This document shows, piece after piece, positions 11,500-24,350 of a stretch of 64,000 bases of DNA (position 1 is its first letter; each line of letters starts with the position of its first letter). The DNA is from Marchantia polymorpha subsp. ruderalis. Its lineage: Eukaryota > Streptophyta > Marchantiopsida > Marchantiales > Marchantiaceae. The stretch is from positions 12,966,001 to 13,030,000 of the forward strand of contig AP031358.1 in NCBI GenBank assembly GCA_037833965.1, given 5' to 3'. The notes below the pieces were generated by a model that made no database searches, was not told the origin of the DNA, and saw nothing but the letters and a program-made list of their open reading frames with translations. A program made the translations under genes and the position numbers.

Positions 11500-13722
11500 A
11501 TGGGGACGAATCCGAGACGAACCGAGGCTCCAGCTCTCAGATTTAGCCATGCTTCTCATCTGAAGCTTGCCTGTCTTCTCGGGGTGTTGTACTCACTATC
11601 AGTGATTCAGGCTCAGGATGTTCACTCCCGGTGCGGAAACTTGACTCCGTCACCTACTCTGACACCATTCGTGCAGCCACTGCCTATACCTGTGGAAATC
11701 GACATCTCCACAGGGTCTCAGCTGACTTTGGGTGCTTACAAGATTTCCCAGGTACGGATTCTCAGAGTTTTAGCGTGCACTGCTTTATGCCAGAAACCCC
11801 GGGTACAAAACACTCAGCTGAAGTACAACAGTGGAAGGTCCATGCAGCTGAATGGTTCACTTGTACCGGAGGGGATTCCGATAGAGCCAGTTTTATGTTT
11901 GTCAAGTACAGTGAGGCATGCGTTCTCTCTCATCAGAGGATGCATAATCGGAGCTGATTTCCAGATGGGGACATGTTATCAGATGAATACTTTCTGCACG
12001 ACTGCATGCTTGCAAAAGTCGTACAATTCTTGCAAATGAGCGCTGTTACGAAATTCTTAGACTGGCCAATAGTAGTCTGAGATTGCAGCAGAATTCTCGA
12101 GAATCCGAGAATTGAATACCAGTCACGGGTTGCGTGGATTGAGTTTCGTAAATTGATCCGAACAGAATTTAACCCGCGGCTGCTGTGTGCAATTACAGAG
12201 CGTCCATCCAGACCTTCCGAACACGACATTCTACGGATACGGGACGAGTCAAGACACAGCCACATCTCCGGGCCCGACTCTGAACGCCAGGAGGAATGTG
12301 GCCTCGTTCATTCGGTTCGAGAATCACATCACCGACGCGGAGCACATTCTGACCGTGGACAAGACGCTGCACAGAGCGACGCCAGCGAACGGAGGCGTGC
12401 CGATGAGCGTGCACCTGCACGGCGCCGACGCCGAGGGCAAGTTCGACGGGCACCCGGAGGCCTGGTTCACGGCGGCCGGCGACAAGGGCCCGACCTTCAT
12501 CGCCACGAACAACACGTACCCGAACGAGCAGCCGGCGAGCCTTCTCTGGTACCACGACCACACTCTGGGCTACACTCGGCTCAACGTGGTATCCGGGCTG
12601 GCCGGGCTGTACTTCATCCGCGGGGGATCCGGCGAGCCCGGTTCTCTGCCCGAAGGACGGTACGAGATCCCGCTGGTCATCCAGGACAAGCAGTTCTACC
12701 CCAACGGGTCCATCAACTTCCCGGACCTCGGGTCGCCGCTGTCGCCCGCGCACCCGCAGTGGTGCCCGGATTATTTCGGCGACACGATTCTGGTGAACGG
12801 CAAAGCCTGGCCCTTCCTCGACGTGGTCGGGGCCGTGTACCGCTTCCGCATTCTGAACGCGGCCAACGCTCGAGCCTTCACTCTCTCGTTCAGCGACAGC
12901 CGCCTCCAGTTCGTGCAGATCGGCACGGACGGCGGCTACATGTGGGCTCCCCAGCTGCTGCAGAATCTGACCATGGCTCCTGCTTACAGAGTCGACGTCC
13001 TCGTGGACTTCTCAAGCGTTCCCGTCGGGACGACGGTGTATCTGAACAATACTGCTCCGGCCCCGTTTCCTGATGGGGACCCGATCAATAGTCCTCCCAG
13101 CACCAGGCACGTCATGAAATTCAATGTCGTTCAGTCCATACCCGGGTTGCCTGCGCAGAGTGTGGTCATTCCTACTTCCATCGGGTCCGCCCCTAGCACC
13201 GCCGCCTGGATAGACTCGGCGGTGTACAGAAATGTGACCTTGGATGTGGTTCTGCCGCCGGACCTGACGTTTCTGCTGAATAAGAATCACTGGGATGATC
13301 CTGTCACCGAGACGCCGAAGCTTTACACGACCGAGATTTGGGATATCATTCACCTCATTCCGGGCGGCATTCATCCGATCCACATTCATCTCATCAACTT
13401 CCTCGTGTTGCATCAGCAGGCGTTCGATCTGACTCGGTTTAATGGTGGCCTGTGTTCGCTCCTGCTGTCATATCCGGAGTCCCTCAGCTGCTACACTGAG
13501 GCCCCGCAGCCTCCGGACGCCACTCAAGTCGGCTGGAAGGACACCGTGATCGTCTACCCGGGCACGAGACTCAGAATTCTGATGAATTTCGCTCCCAGAG
13601 ACGGCAGCAATTACACGTTCGATCCCACCACGTTCCCCGGTTACGTATGGCACTGTCACAACCTGGACCACGAGGACCATGACATGATGAGGCCGCTCCA
13701 AATTCTGCCTGCAGCATCTTGA
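11500..13722 (+). CDS. Secreted multicopper oxidase, CotA/bilirubin oxidase/LPR1 type
   Basis: Exons 11500-11751 and 12199-13722, with a GT..AG intron in phase 0, give a 591-residue protein. A signal peptide ends near VIQAQ (about residue 39). The copper ligands are all visible: HLHG at about 156-159, WYHDH with HDH at 203-205, HPIHIH at about 476-481, and HCHNLDHEDHDMM at about 569-581 with the T1 Cys and the axial Met. This four-block pattern with HEDHxMM is typical of bacterial CotA, bilirubin oxidases and plant LPR1/LPR2, rather than of plant laccases or ascorbate oxidases. The family oxidises small substrates or metals with four-electron reduction of O2; LPR1 is a ferroxidase in root cell walls. 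The substrate here is unknown. Exon 2 from about 12300 to 13050 is much more GC-rich than its surroundings. A long ORF in another plus-strand frame (12153-13073) is a by-product of that composition. The start is the first ATG after the TATA box. Confidence 0.94.
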
Positions 13723-14283
13723 GTCCACCTTCCGCCTCCAGCATCTAGAAATCGGACCACTTTAGACGTCCATTCTCTCGACATCTGCACATAGCTCACA
13801 ACCATGTTCTGCACCGTCGACAAGTTTGATGGCCTCTAGCTTCAGCCGAATCCTGAGGAAGAATCGAAATGGATGAGAGCCAGGCGCCAAAAGCACGTAA
13901 GAACGCGCTACATTTCACTCTCCTGATCACGCTGACAGGCTCTCGATGAGGTGAAGTCGCATCTTATGTCATCCGAATTCAGGTCAAACTGGGGGCGGCG
14001 GAGGGCCAATTGCTTGCACCCACTTGCTATTAACGTACACAGTGAACTTCGTTCTAGGCCAATGGAGGTGGAGACGTGGGACTTTAGGTCCGAGTTAGTT
14101 ATTCTACCTGTGAGAAAAGGCCTTAGCTGCAGCTAGCCTTTTTTCATCCGACTCGTGCTCGCCATTCTGATGATCATCTGCTGGAAATGTTCCAAACCAG
14201 CTTGTAGCTAGCGCCATCCACCGATTCATATCTCGATAGCTGAAAGTAGGCCAACTTTCGATCCTATTCATCGACGGACACGT

Positions 14284-14485
14284 GTGGTCTTGTGTTGAGA
14301 GACTGGAGTTGGTCTCTCAGATGATGTGTATAGCTTCATCTGAACTTTGACTGCTGTGCTCATCCGTCATACTGGATAGACATTGGTCTTGTGCTGAGCG
14401 ACTGGAATTTGTCGCTCAGATGCATAGCTTCATTTGAAGAACAACTGCTGTGCTCATCTAGCTCACTGGATAGACATTAGCTAGA
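14284..14485 (+). repeat. Tandem ~100-bp repeat with two covarying hairpins in the oxidase 3' UTR
   Basis: Two imperfect units (about 14284-14385 and 14386-14485) share GTCTTGTG, a hairpin, ATAGCTTCAT, GACTGCTGTGCTCATC-like text and ACTGGATAGACATT. Hairpin 1 has stem arms 14295-14303 and 14312-14320. Hairpin 2 has arms 14394-14402 and 14411-14419. Both loops are 8 nt and start TGGA. At one stem position A-T in copy 1 is C-G in copy 2, and the closing T-G of copy 1 is C-G in copy 2. The stem is therefore kept despite base changes. The element lies between the stop codon and an AATAAA signal on the sense strand. Confidence 0.8.
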
Positions 14486-14505
14486 ATGTTCTCCTTGTAT
14501 CTTTA

Positions 14506-14511
14506 AATAAA
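14506..14511 (+). terminator. Likely polyadenylation signal of the oxidase gene
   Basis: The AATAAA hexamer is about 785 bp after the stop codon and just downstream of the twin hairpin. It implies a 3' UTR of about 0.8 kb if used. Confidence 0.45.
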
Positions 14512-14519
14512 CTGCACTT

Positions 14520-16730
14520 GTATCTTAAAAGTACTCATCCGAGTCATGCAGCTGATTTGGATATTCCGATCTCGTGCCTTGTGTGAAATTGAACCGGTGA
14601 TCATGTAGATACCGGTGGCCACTGTCGATAGACAAATCCACGTGATTGTGGCTTACACTGTGGTAATCTTGTCCGTGTAGTATGAATCCAAAAGCGACTG
14701 CATCTTACAAAAGGTATACGTTATCTTTCATAGCATCATATGAACAAAAACAACAAAAGCAAAAAGCAAAAAGCAAAAGCACCAATAGCAGAAGATAGAC
14801 AAATTAGGAACTTTTGATTCAAACTGTGCTTAAGAAGACCAATTGGCACTTTGTGAATCAGGAGAACACTGTACAGCTGGATTTATTGCAGTATGCCAGA
14901 GGTTGATTCGTTCGATTCCCTTATTGAGTGATGTCTCCATGCAGAGGAGAAAGTCGATGCCAAGTTTCAAATCTTCAGGTGAGTTATGTAGAATGTCCCG
15001 AAAATCCAGATCTTGAAAATCAAAATGATAGATGGTCAGTCTGGAGAATATTCAGACTCCAGACTGACTGAAAATTGATATAGGAGAAATTGTACGTTAT
15101 GAGTATGGTTTTGTAATTCCGTTAGAAATAATCTCGGTTGAACAAGGAAGTGTGAACTCAAATCACATAATTTTTCAAACTTCATCATTTACAAATGAGT
15201 AACTTCATTCTGATTGTTCTGGTCAAGTTTTGCAATATTTCGCACATTTGAAAATGGCGTGAATGGTGCTTGAATAATTGCCAAGTGATTCCCAACAAAG
15301 ACCGACAAGAAGCATTGGTAAAATTCTCTAATCCTATTAAAGATGGAGATGTAAGAACTCTCACATGGATTTTTTCGATGATGGAAATATCTATCTAAGA
15401 ATGAGCTTGTTAAACATTGTCCGAATTTTCCATCAATCTATCGTTTAAAGATTTAACGTCTGAAATATAGATTTAAAAAACATTGGTAAACAATATTTTC
15501 TTGAAAGAATCAAGATATCCCGTTCTAACCATTGAACATTGAAAATACCAAACGATGATTTTTCATTGTTTTTGCCATTTGAACCCACAAAATATGACGA
15601 GAGACACACGCTTTATCTTCACGTCCGTGTACTACTTGATACCACGTGATGAAACATGTGGTAACCCTTGCTATTGGAAGAATAATAGACAACTCATTTC
15701 ATCACACAATTAGATCGATAGATATCAGAGTACAATGACTATCAACCCTTGCATCAAAGAAATAAAAAAGAGGAGAGATGACTCTATAACAATCTATAAT
15801 ATTATTCATCATATGATCTGAAAAACAAAATCTCTCCACATTTTCTTTTGGTATATAATGTCAGAATCTCTACATATATATTGAATCAAATCAAGTTGAA
15901 TGATTCTATATATATATATATATATACGATTCAAATCCATCAAACATTCAATGAAAAATATAAACGATATAATCTTATGTAAATAAAAAATGATTGGTAA
16001 TATCAATGATATTCTTGATTCTATCACTCTAATCATTTGTATTCCATCCTAACATACCACAATATACATCCAAAATTAAAAATATCTTCATACAACAAAG
16101 ATGAATATCAAAGAGAGTGGAGATTGGTAATTACTCCACTGTCATTTCAGCGACATGTATATTTTCAAATCATAACTTTACTTTTTTTTTCCTCTCTTTA
16201 TATGAAGATCAATAACCAATGTTAGTCATTATATAATTCAAAAAATTAAATAATATCATCATATTCTTACTATTCTATGAGAGATAATCCATACTCAAGA
16301 AAACAAGTGAATGGATATAATATCATTTTAATACTAAAGAAATAGAGAATAGTTTATTTGAAGATGTAACACAACTCTGAATTTGCAAGATAACTATGAT
16401 TATACTCTCACTTATTATTATTTTATCAACAAATATAAGGAATACATATCTCATCCTCATCATTTATTCTAATCATTATAGATTGATAACATGGCAACAA
16501 ATTCTAACAAACATAGGAATTACTATAGTGTTGCTATCAATTAACAAACAAAAAAACTGATTCAAGTCTAATCTAACAAGAACATGAATTGTTGATGTGT
16601 CACTATCAATTAAAATATTTATTCTCTATCTATCAAACACAAGTATCGCTGACGTGATGACCTTATACGATTAATTATAATTATAGTTCAGAATTAATTA
16701 AATAAATTCATTCATATTTTATTCTTGCAC
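14520..16730. other. AT-rich intergenic DNA
   Basis: AT-rich sequence with no convincing coding region. It includes a short A/AAGC-rich stretch near 14750-14785 and a (TA)n microsatellite at 15908-15926. Small ORFs here are chance openings in AT-rich sequence. Weak, decayed relatives of the 69-bp satellite appear from about 16480. Confidence 0.6.
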
Positions 16731-16736
16731 ATTCAA

Positions 16737-17165
16737 TGTTTATATAACAAGCATGTCAATTTCAACTAAAAAATAAACCGACATGCTCAATCCTTTTCTA
16801 ATAAATACATGGAATGCCGACGAGTCGTTTTCAACTAAAGAATAAACTAACACACTCCAGCATTATCTAACAAGTACATGAAATGCCGACGAGTCGTTTT
16901 CAACTAAAACATAAACTAACACACTCCAACATTATCTAACAAGTACATGAAATGCCGACAAGTCGTTTTCAACTAAAACATAAACTAACACACTCCAACA
17001 TTATCTAACAATTACATGAAATGCCGACGAGTCGTTTTCAACTAAAAAATAAACTAACACACTTCAGCATTATCTAACAATTAGATGAAATGCCGACGTG
17101 TCACTTTCAACTAACAAATAAGCTAATACACTCGATCTTTATTTAACGAGTTTACAGATGGCTAA
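16737..17165. repeat. 69-bp tandem satellite array
   Basis: The phrase TACATG(A/G)AATGCCGACGAG starts at 16806, 16875, 16944 and 17013, with a diverged start (TAGATGAAATGCC) at 17082. The spacing is 69 bp each time. Each unit continues with TCGTTTTCAACTAAA, ATAAACTAACACACTCCA and CATTATCTAACAA. The inner copies are almost identical and the flanking ones are diverged (16737-16805 and 17101-17165), as expected from homogenisation in the centre. No coding content. Confidence 0.92.
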
Positions 17166-18300
17166 CATGTAACTGTCAACTAAATACATACTTCATATCT
17201 GCTAAACTCACATATTGAAGACGTGACAACCTTAGATAATACATTATAAGATATAGTTCATTATTAATTAACAAAATTTATTTTGAGTAACCTCTACTTT
17301 AGTTATAATTTTATAACTTTAGTTTATTAATATAATTGTCTTTAGTTAAAGACGATTATATTAATGCTAAAGATATTTGAATCAAACATGTCCTGATAAA
17401 CATCAAGTTATACTCTAACAATGTAAATATCACATGAACTTCTAGTTGTTTGATTTTGATAGGATCAATAACACAACTTGTGTGAACTAGTTATTTGAAG
17501 TAGTATGATGTCATGGACGTGATAGTAACAGTGACTGTGCAGATTTTTTCTAACTTCAGAAACAATGTTTACTTTTTCCAACTGCAAAGATGGTGCCACT
17601 TTTCAACTTTAAAGTTTTCTAATTGCATCATAGCAGTACAAATAGAGAAACTTCGGATATTGTCTTTCACTCGTCAACATCAATTGTATTTGCTTTTTCA
17701 GTATCAATACTAGTTCTAACTTTTTGCTTTGAGTGCCTTATTTACAATCTTTTTCTTTGAGTATTACTATTTTTGCACATAAAAAATAAAATAAACATTA
17801 TTAGTTTTATATAAAATAAAATTAAACAAATAATTTTTTAAGCAATGTTATGAATTTTAATTTAAATGTATAGATAAATATATTGAATTAAAAAGTTCAT
17901 GAATTTATTTTATATGTTTTGATAGATTAAGTCTTTTAATTTAGTACAGATGATCACATGCTTGCTTAAAATAGAAATTTGGCCTCCCAGCTATGTTCCC
18001 ATATTAAGTTGTATAGCAGTTTGGGGTTTTCTTCCCTAAGCGTGAACTGTTCTCGACGAACACAGGATGGCGAACCCAAGAACGTCTTTGAGTGCTTAAG
18101 TCAATCAGCAACTTGAAAACTGTCAAATAGAAGGTAGTTTGTAGAGATTTCAGTTCTAATGCGTTCTACGACAGATGAGAATTGGCAAATTGACATGGAG
18201 TTTTGAAGCAAAAATCGAGAGCATGGAATTACAGCTGGAGATAATTATGAATACCTTTAGTAAAGGATTTCACACAAAGTTGCAGATATTATACTTTAAA
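17166..18300. other. AT-rich intergenic DNA
   Basis: Low-GC sequence with no supported gene. The 66-codon ORF at 17513-17713 has no features. Confidence 0.55.
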
Positions 18301-18309
18301 TTCAAAAAA

Positions 18310-19440
18310 TAGATACCGTGTGCTTGAGAGCTTGAGAGCTACATCATTCTTCAAGATGATGAATAGCCACCTTTAATCTCTCCATAACCTGCAACGACAC
18401 ACTTTGTCTGAAGTTTCTGCTCTTGAGCTGAATTCAATGATTCAAGTTGATGCGCAAGCTGATCGGCGTAAGACTTGGGTATCTTGCTTCATTTTGCTCA
18501 CATCGCAACAAAAATTAGCTTGCACCTACTTCATCTGCTCCTCAGCCAAGCTTGCGGCTTGTATCTCCTCTCCACATGCAACAAGCTTTAGCATATGTAA
18601 CAGCGTTTTGGTAGCCGCCTCAAACAAGTTTTTCAAGACTTCTTGTCATTTATCATCGAAGATTTCTTTACCTAGGAAGATACATCTGCATCTCAAACAC
18701 ACATGACGCAAAGGAATGCATCTGGGTCATCCTTACTTACAAGGAAGGCTTCCACAAAGACTGCAGGTGGTGTAAATGCTACAGATAGCGAGGAAGGAAG
18801 GGAAATTTGCAATTAGCAACAACAAAAGGGAATTTGGATATCAAAAGTGATCAAAATATGCAAGACTTTAGAGCTTTGAGTAAGTGCTCATTTTCTTTGT
18901 CGGCTTACAATGTTGAGAAGGCAAACAAGATACCTCCGCACCTAAACAAGCTTGGATCTCCATACGATACTCATGTGCAAAGAGTGGCAACTTATTTTGC
19001 TGAAGTTATGTCGTCTCGCCTGCTCTATTCCTGTTTGGGAATCTGCAATACTCTTCCTAATGTGCAACTTATTAGAAATGAAAGGTTGTAGCAGCTTTCC
19101 AGGTCTTCAATGACATCTGCCCATTTGCGAAATTCTTCCATTTCAGGGCCCATCAACCAATTCTAGAAGTTTTTTAAGGAGACGAAAACATGGCATTATG
19201 GACATTGATATTATGCAATGACTTTAGTGGCCAGCTTTCTTCCATATTCTTTCTTCAAGACCCAATGGTCCACCCAGAGTGCACATGATTGGCTTGGACA
19301 CGTCCATGGAAGCCTTGGAAGCGACATGTAGAAGGCTATCAAATTATGCTCAAACTCTAGACCTCCCTTTCGAATACAGATCAGTGGCAGATTGCATCGA
19401 CAACGTGGACGCCAGAACTCTCAAAGCGCACAAGAGGATG
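18310..19440 (-). pseudogene. Decayed coding remnant of unknown family
   Basis: Within AT-rich DNA this island has higher GC and reads like protein on the minus strand in pieces: around 18545-18655 a helical run containing LFEAATKTLLHMLKL and AASLAEEQMK, and around 19085-19165 [19 protein letters not shown]. Stops and frame changes separate the pieces, and no start or splice pattern joins them. I do not recognise the family. A repeat-derived host gene or a transposase remnant are both possible. Plus-strand ORFs here (18404-18706, 18807-19091) are probably antisense shadows. Confidence 0.35.
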
Positions 19441-19559
19441 CTCTAGCAGTCTACAAGCTACACCATTTGTTGTACTTCATGTACTCTGCAATTGATGAGG
19501 TTAGACTTTCGCAAACTCTAGCCGCTTCAGATTTTATCTCTTAACTGCAAAGTGAATTT

Positions 19560-22250
19560 GATTCTGTGCCTTTCCATCGCCGTTGTTTGGGGCGCTCCAC
19601 CGCCCGAAGCACGTAGACTCTCTCTCTCTATCCGATCCATCATAGCATTTCACATTCCATTGTCATAATCTATGTCATTTTAATAACTATTTTTTGCCAA
19701 AAAAATCTTAAAAATCTACTTTCTATTTTCTTTCTTGATAATAGCCACGTCCCAAATTTTTGTTACCTCCAGTTTTGCATATAGATTAAATATCAAGAAA
19801 TATAATTTATGAATTTTTTGAAAATAATATCAAAATAATTATAAATACAGTGGTGAAAATATAAATGAGTAATAATAAAAAATTTAGATGATGATACAAG
19901 TGCGAGCAACTAAAGTCAAAGATAAATATTGATCACAAATAAAAAGTATTCCAAAGACCAGTAAATGGAAGCAAGAATGTATGATGGGAAAAAAAAACCA
20001 TTTTTTTTTGTTATTAAAAGAATAATTTGGTAAAATGATGTTAAAATTTTAGATATACATATAAATTATTATTTTTTCAAACATGTGAATTTTTTATCAA
20101 TAGATTATTATAAAAATAATATTTATCTAAGAAAAAATATGAAATTATATTTTGTGAATAAATTTTGCGTGTTTAAGAAAATATTTTAAGATTTTTATTT
20201 GATCAAATTTAATATTTTCTAATATAATTTTCTTTATTGTAAGTTAAAATGAATGAAATTAATATTGAATAAAATTTACAAGTTGATACAAAAATCCGAT
20301 TATAAGACTTTACTAGACAGTCAAAATCGCAATAAAAATAATTATTTTTGCAATTTTAGATCTTTAATTTAATTTATTGAATATTCTAAAATTGTAAAAC
20401 ATGTGTTTTTTGCTTAATTATAATTTCAACTTGATTGACTTGATTGTGAATCAAGTTTGATTGTCAAATATTAAAATTAAAAATGATATGTGTAGTATTA
20501 ATAAATAGTGTAATGTTATAAGATTTTCATTTTATCTTGTTTGATTTTCAAAATATATTATACATTTGGCTGTGCTTAGAGTAATTTTGAACTCAATTAA
20601 ATTCAAATAGATTTTGATTTTCAAACACTGATAAAAATAAGCAGTTGCAAACGTATAATTGAAACTTAAAATTTTGTGATTACAATTTATGTGATAACTT
20701 AAATCTTGCTAGAATCTGTATATAAAATAAATTCAATTTAATTACATACATTTTTATCAGATACATTATATGCAGAAATAATTCATTCGCTGAATTGAAA
20801 AATATTTGAATGCAAAAAAATACCAAAACCCTTTACATAAAACATGATAAACAAAACCATAATCAACATTTGATAATTTTATGACGTATACATTCATACA
20901 ATATTGAATTTTATATATCCTTCAACTTTTATGTAAGTTATTGTGAAATCATGTGAAAACAAAATTAATCAATGATTTCATTTTTTACTGTATACATATT
21001 GCATAATTGATAACTCTTTGACATGATATACGCGAATATCAATGCAAGAAAAAAAATCAATTCTGTAAATTGAGCAAAACATTATCGGAATGTATTTTCT
21101 TGAAAGTATCATTTGACTATAATAGACGATAATGAGTACTTGACAACGAAAGAGTAAAATAGAAAACAAACAATTAGCGCAGGATGCGGTCCTTGTCATC
21201 AAGCACTCGAAGGTTCTTTTCAACTTTCATAAGATTTCATTGAAACGAAAGTTTCTTTGATTTGCGACCGCTCGAGCTTTTGCACTCTTTTTCTCAACTT
21301 CCTTCATTTACATCACACTTTATTGAAAATCTTGGTTATTTTGCTTTGGTGACTTATCATCCAACAAAAAATTCTCCTTGACTATAGTTGATCTTCCTTT
21401 GATAACAACAAGATAATATCTTAATTTGCAGAGCTCTACACCATGTACAAGAATGATCCAACATGTTTGAAACCCATCAATTTCTACAATCAACAATGTT
21501 TTTTTTGACAATATGTGGGCATTACCTTATTCAACCGCTTGTTTCAATCCTCTAGTTGACTTCATTGGCAGGCTGGTTCTGCCATTTCTCAACAGAGCTC
21601 CGATCTAGAACAACATTTCGATGTTGAAATTACACAAGGATATATTCAACATGTCATTGACAGATTTTTCTTTGGAATGAGCTTTTCAATGCAAACATTA
21701 TGAGCTTTTAGTGTTTTCAGATTCTTTTAGTGGTGATGTCTAATCATGCCTAATCTTATTCGGGATTTGCGTCTAATTTACTTGAGATTAGACACTTTAA
21801 TCATGTGCCTATTGCACATAGTTCTGGTTATGGATGTGCTTGAAACCATATAATATAACTGTGTAATGGTTGTCACCATATGATTAAGAGAGGTAAGACT
21901 AAAACTCTTGCTCTATTTAAACCCCCCCTTCCCACCAAATTTTTGAATATTCTTCAGAAATTCTTCTCTAGATTACTCACCTATTATATTTCATATAATT
22001 TGTGGAGAATAGAATTTTTTTTAAATTTTTTTAAGAAGACATACTCTACAACAACCTCGATCCCGATTTCTTCAAATCAGTAAAAATTCTGAAATAGCCA
22101 ATTATTAACTCTAGTTTCTCATAGAAGAGGCACTGAAATTGTAATATGTCTGCATGGTTATCCTGGACTCTGCTATAATCAAAGAGTAACATGAACAGAG
22201 AGCGAACGATGAAATAGTGCGAGTTATCCACGGCCTCTTCTAAACAGGAA
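19560..22250. other. Very AT-rich intergenic DNA
   Basis: Dominated by A and T runs from about 19680 to 22100. No ORF with coding character and no repeat array that I can define. Confidence 0.6.
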
Positions 22251-22860
22251 GCAGTGGATCTAAGCAGTCTCTAGGTAATGATATCTCTGGAATGTAGAAC
22301 TGCTCACTAACCATGTCAGGGGGTCTCAACCAGCATGGATTAAATAAACCCCGCCTAACCCCTGTCACGGGCTTACCTAACCGTACCGGACCTCATCCGC
22401 CTATCACAGAAATTCTACCCGGATAACCACAGTAGTAGGCAAAGGTGAGGTCGGTCACGAGCCACAAGACCGTAGTATTTTCTGGTATACTTTTAATCGG
22501 AGGAGCTTTTCGCTCTGAAGATTTATCAGCCTATTCATTGGTGTTTTTCAGCACTTTCTGGTCCCGTTTTATGGCTCTCAGAGACGACCTTCTGCTCGGA
22601 AGTTGGACCTGGTAGTACCGAGATATTCTCGCTAGATTAGTTGACGGTAGACCGAGGGCAGAGAACTTCAGAAGCTCGTCTCAGAGGTACGACCGAGTCA
22701 TGAGAAGTCCACATGTCTACGGCATCCGGTATTTGGGAACTGCGGTCAGAGAACCGTCGTACTGGGAAAACCATCAAGATTAAATTATCATACGGTACCA
22801 CGTAAGTACGTGGTGTTCGTGAAGGTGTGAGGAGAGTGTACTGTCTACTGCTACTGGACT
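22251..22860. other. Unassigned moderate-GC sequence
   Basis: The composition changes sharply from the AT-rich block on the left. Nothing codes convincingly. The wording (runs such as CCCCGCCTAACCCCTG) suggests a repeat fragment, but I cannot identify it. Confidence 0.3.
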
Positions 22861-23700
22861 GAAGACGAAGCGGGGAAATCTCAGGGAAGCGAGTTGGACG
22901 TGGACTGCAGTCGCGTTCAGTGAGGAGAGGGAGATGGGGAGAGAGACGATGCACTGGATATGGTACGGCGCTGGGTGTCGGAGGAGGAGTCTGACCGGAG
23001 CACCCGAGACATTGTGAGGGAATCTGGACGAAGTCGTATGCAGAGCTGCGGCGTCGGCTCACGGAGGGAGGAGGGAGGGAGGGAGGATTCGAAGCAGACG
23101 CAGGAGGAAAAAGGTGCGAGTGTTGTTGTGCTGTCTGGGTCTGGTGTCGAGGAGGAGGAGGTGGACCAGGGCGGCGACGACGACGGGGAGGGCGAGGAGG
23201 AGGCAGGAGCAGGAGGGCCCGCACAGCGCTGTAAGCAGGCATGCCTGCCTGCCTGGTTCGACATCGAGAGACTGATTATCTGTACAGCGAAATCGGAGAG
23301 GATGGCCCGCAGCGCACTCGCTCTCACTACCTCCCTCACACTCTGTCTCTCTCTGTCTCCCTCTCGATGTGCAGCAGTGATTTTGTGAGGGCCGATTTTG
23401 TCTCATGCCTCAGAAGTATACAACCCCATCTGCTTATCCTCTAGCAGTCAGCGAGCGAGCGAGCGAGCGCGTGCGTGCGTGCGTGCGTGCGTCGGTGCTC
23501 GAGAGAAGCGGTTCGTGCACTCGGTTCAGGTAGCACGAACGAGTGTGGCAGCCCGATCGAATTCCCACGCTCGGGATCCGAAATGCCTACCCACCACCGC
23601 CCCGCGACGGGTTCGCACTCCGCACTTCGACGATCGAGCTGAGGCGCCGATGCATGGACAAATTCGCACGGACAATGAGGGCTGGATCAGCTGACAGCAG
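22861..23700. other. GC-rich low-complexity block, promoter/5' UTR-like
   Basis: Purine-rich GAGG/GGA runs (23060-23210), a CT-rich tract (23330-23365) and a (GAGC)n-(GTGC)n microsatellite (23450-23493). Long ORFs on both strands (22637-23242 minus, 22960-23388 plus) consist of P, R, S, E and G runs caused by base composition, so I do not call them genes. Such blocks often precede plant genes, but no clear gene follows. Confidence 0.5.
23450..23493. repeat. Compound (GAGC)n(GTGC)n microsatellite
   Basis: About five GAGC units run directly into about five GTGC units. Confidence 0.9.
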
Positions 23701-24221
23701 CGGCAGCGGCGCTATGTGAGAGCTCTGAGCCGAATCGATCGAACCGAAGCTCGAACTGCTATCAAGGACAGGCTTTCTATTTGTCTGTATTTGACCATTA
23801 GTCGATTGTGCCCGGTGATCCTCTTTGTTCTCCCGCCCATAGAACCAGCTACTGTTCAACATCTTGCTCGCAAATTCATGGTGAAAACATGACGATGGAA
23901 AGTAAGTAAACTGTCCTGGTTTCCTGATATCAATAATTGCCATCTTGACTGTCGCTATAGTTTCATGCGTCGGTCACTTGGTTCTTTTCCTTTTTGGATA
24001 ATGCTTACATCTACTGGCTCGATCTACTCAGTCCTTCCTTCCTTGTGTTTGTCAGTCATACATTGAGACCTTTTTTTGCCTCTAAAATACTCCGGATTAT
24101 GAATGATCTGGGTGTAAGAGTCAAGGTCTCCGATTTGCATCTACCACCTTGTGCCTTACGCATTTGTAAAATAATGGTATGCAATAATTTTGGCTTCTTG
24201 TGTGTTGTTTGATGTACGCAG

Positions 24222-24350
24222 TGAAGACGTGAGCATCAACCAATTTCTCGATGACCTGTGTTGTTGGAGCTTGCCCGGCAAGGTACCGATTTGCAGCAAA
24301 TTCTCTGACATTTTTGCTCTTTTATCCCCTGTTCTCCTCAAGAATTATGG
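24222..24350 (+). other. Possible isolated coding exon, family unknown
   Basis: After a TACGCAG acceptor the plus strand reads SEDVSINQFLDDLCCWSLPGK, followed by a GTACCG that could be a donor or by readthrough to a stop at about 24351. The amino-acid pattern looks like real protein. Upstream there is a short ATG-containing stretch with a GTAAGT donor near 23900, but the pieces do not join in a frame that I can defend. Confidence 0.18.

Noticed and set aside
12153-13073. A 306-codon ORF in another plus frame, and a 186-codon minus ORF (12193-12753), over the oxidase gene
   Set aside because: They are composition shadows of the GC-rich exon 2, dominated by Arg, Ala, Pro and Gly; the oxidase frame carries all copper-ligand motifs.
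14900-14930. tRNA B-box-like GTTCGATTCC
   Set aside because: No A box or cloverleaf pairing can be built around it.
16737-17165. CRISPR-like array
   Set aside because: Units are contiguous 69-bp tandem copies without unique spacers, in a eukaryotic context.
22637-23388. Proline-rich 201-codon minus ORF and glutamate-rich 142-codon plus ORF
   Set aside because: Both come from the same purine/pyrimidine-biased low-complexity DNA and have no domain or splice context.
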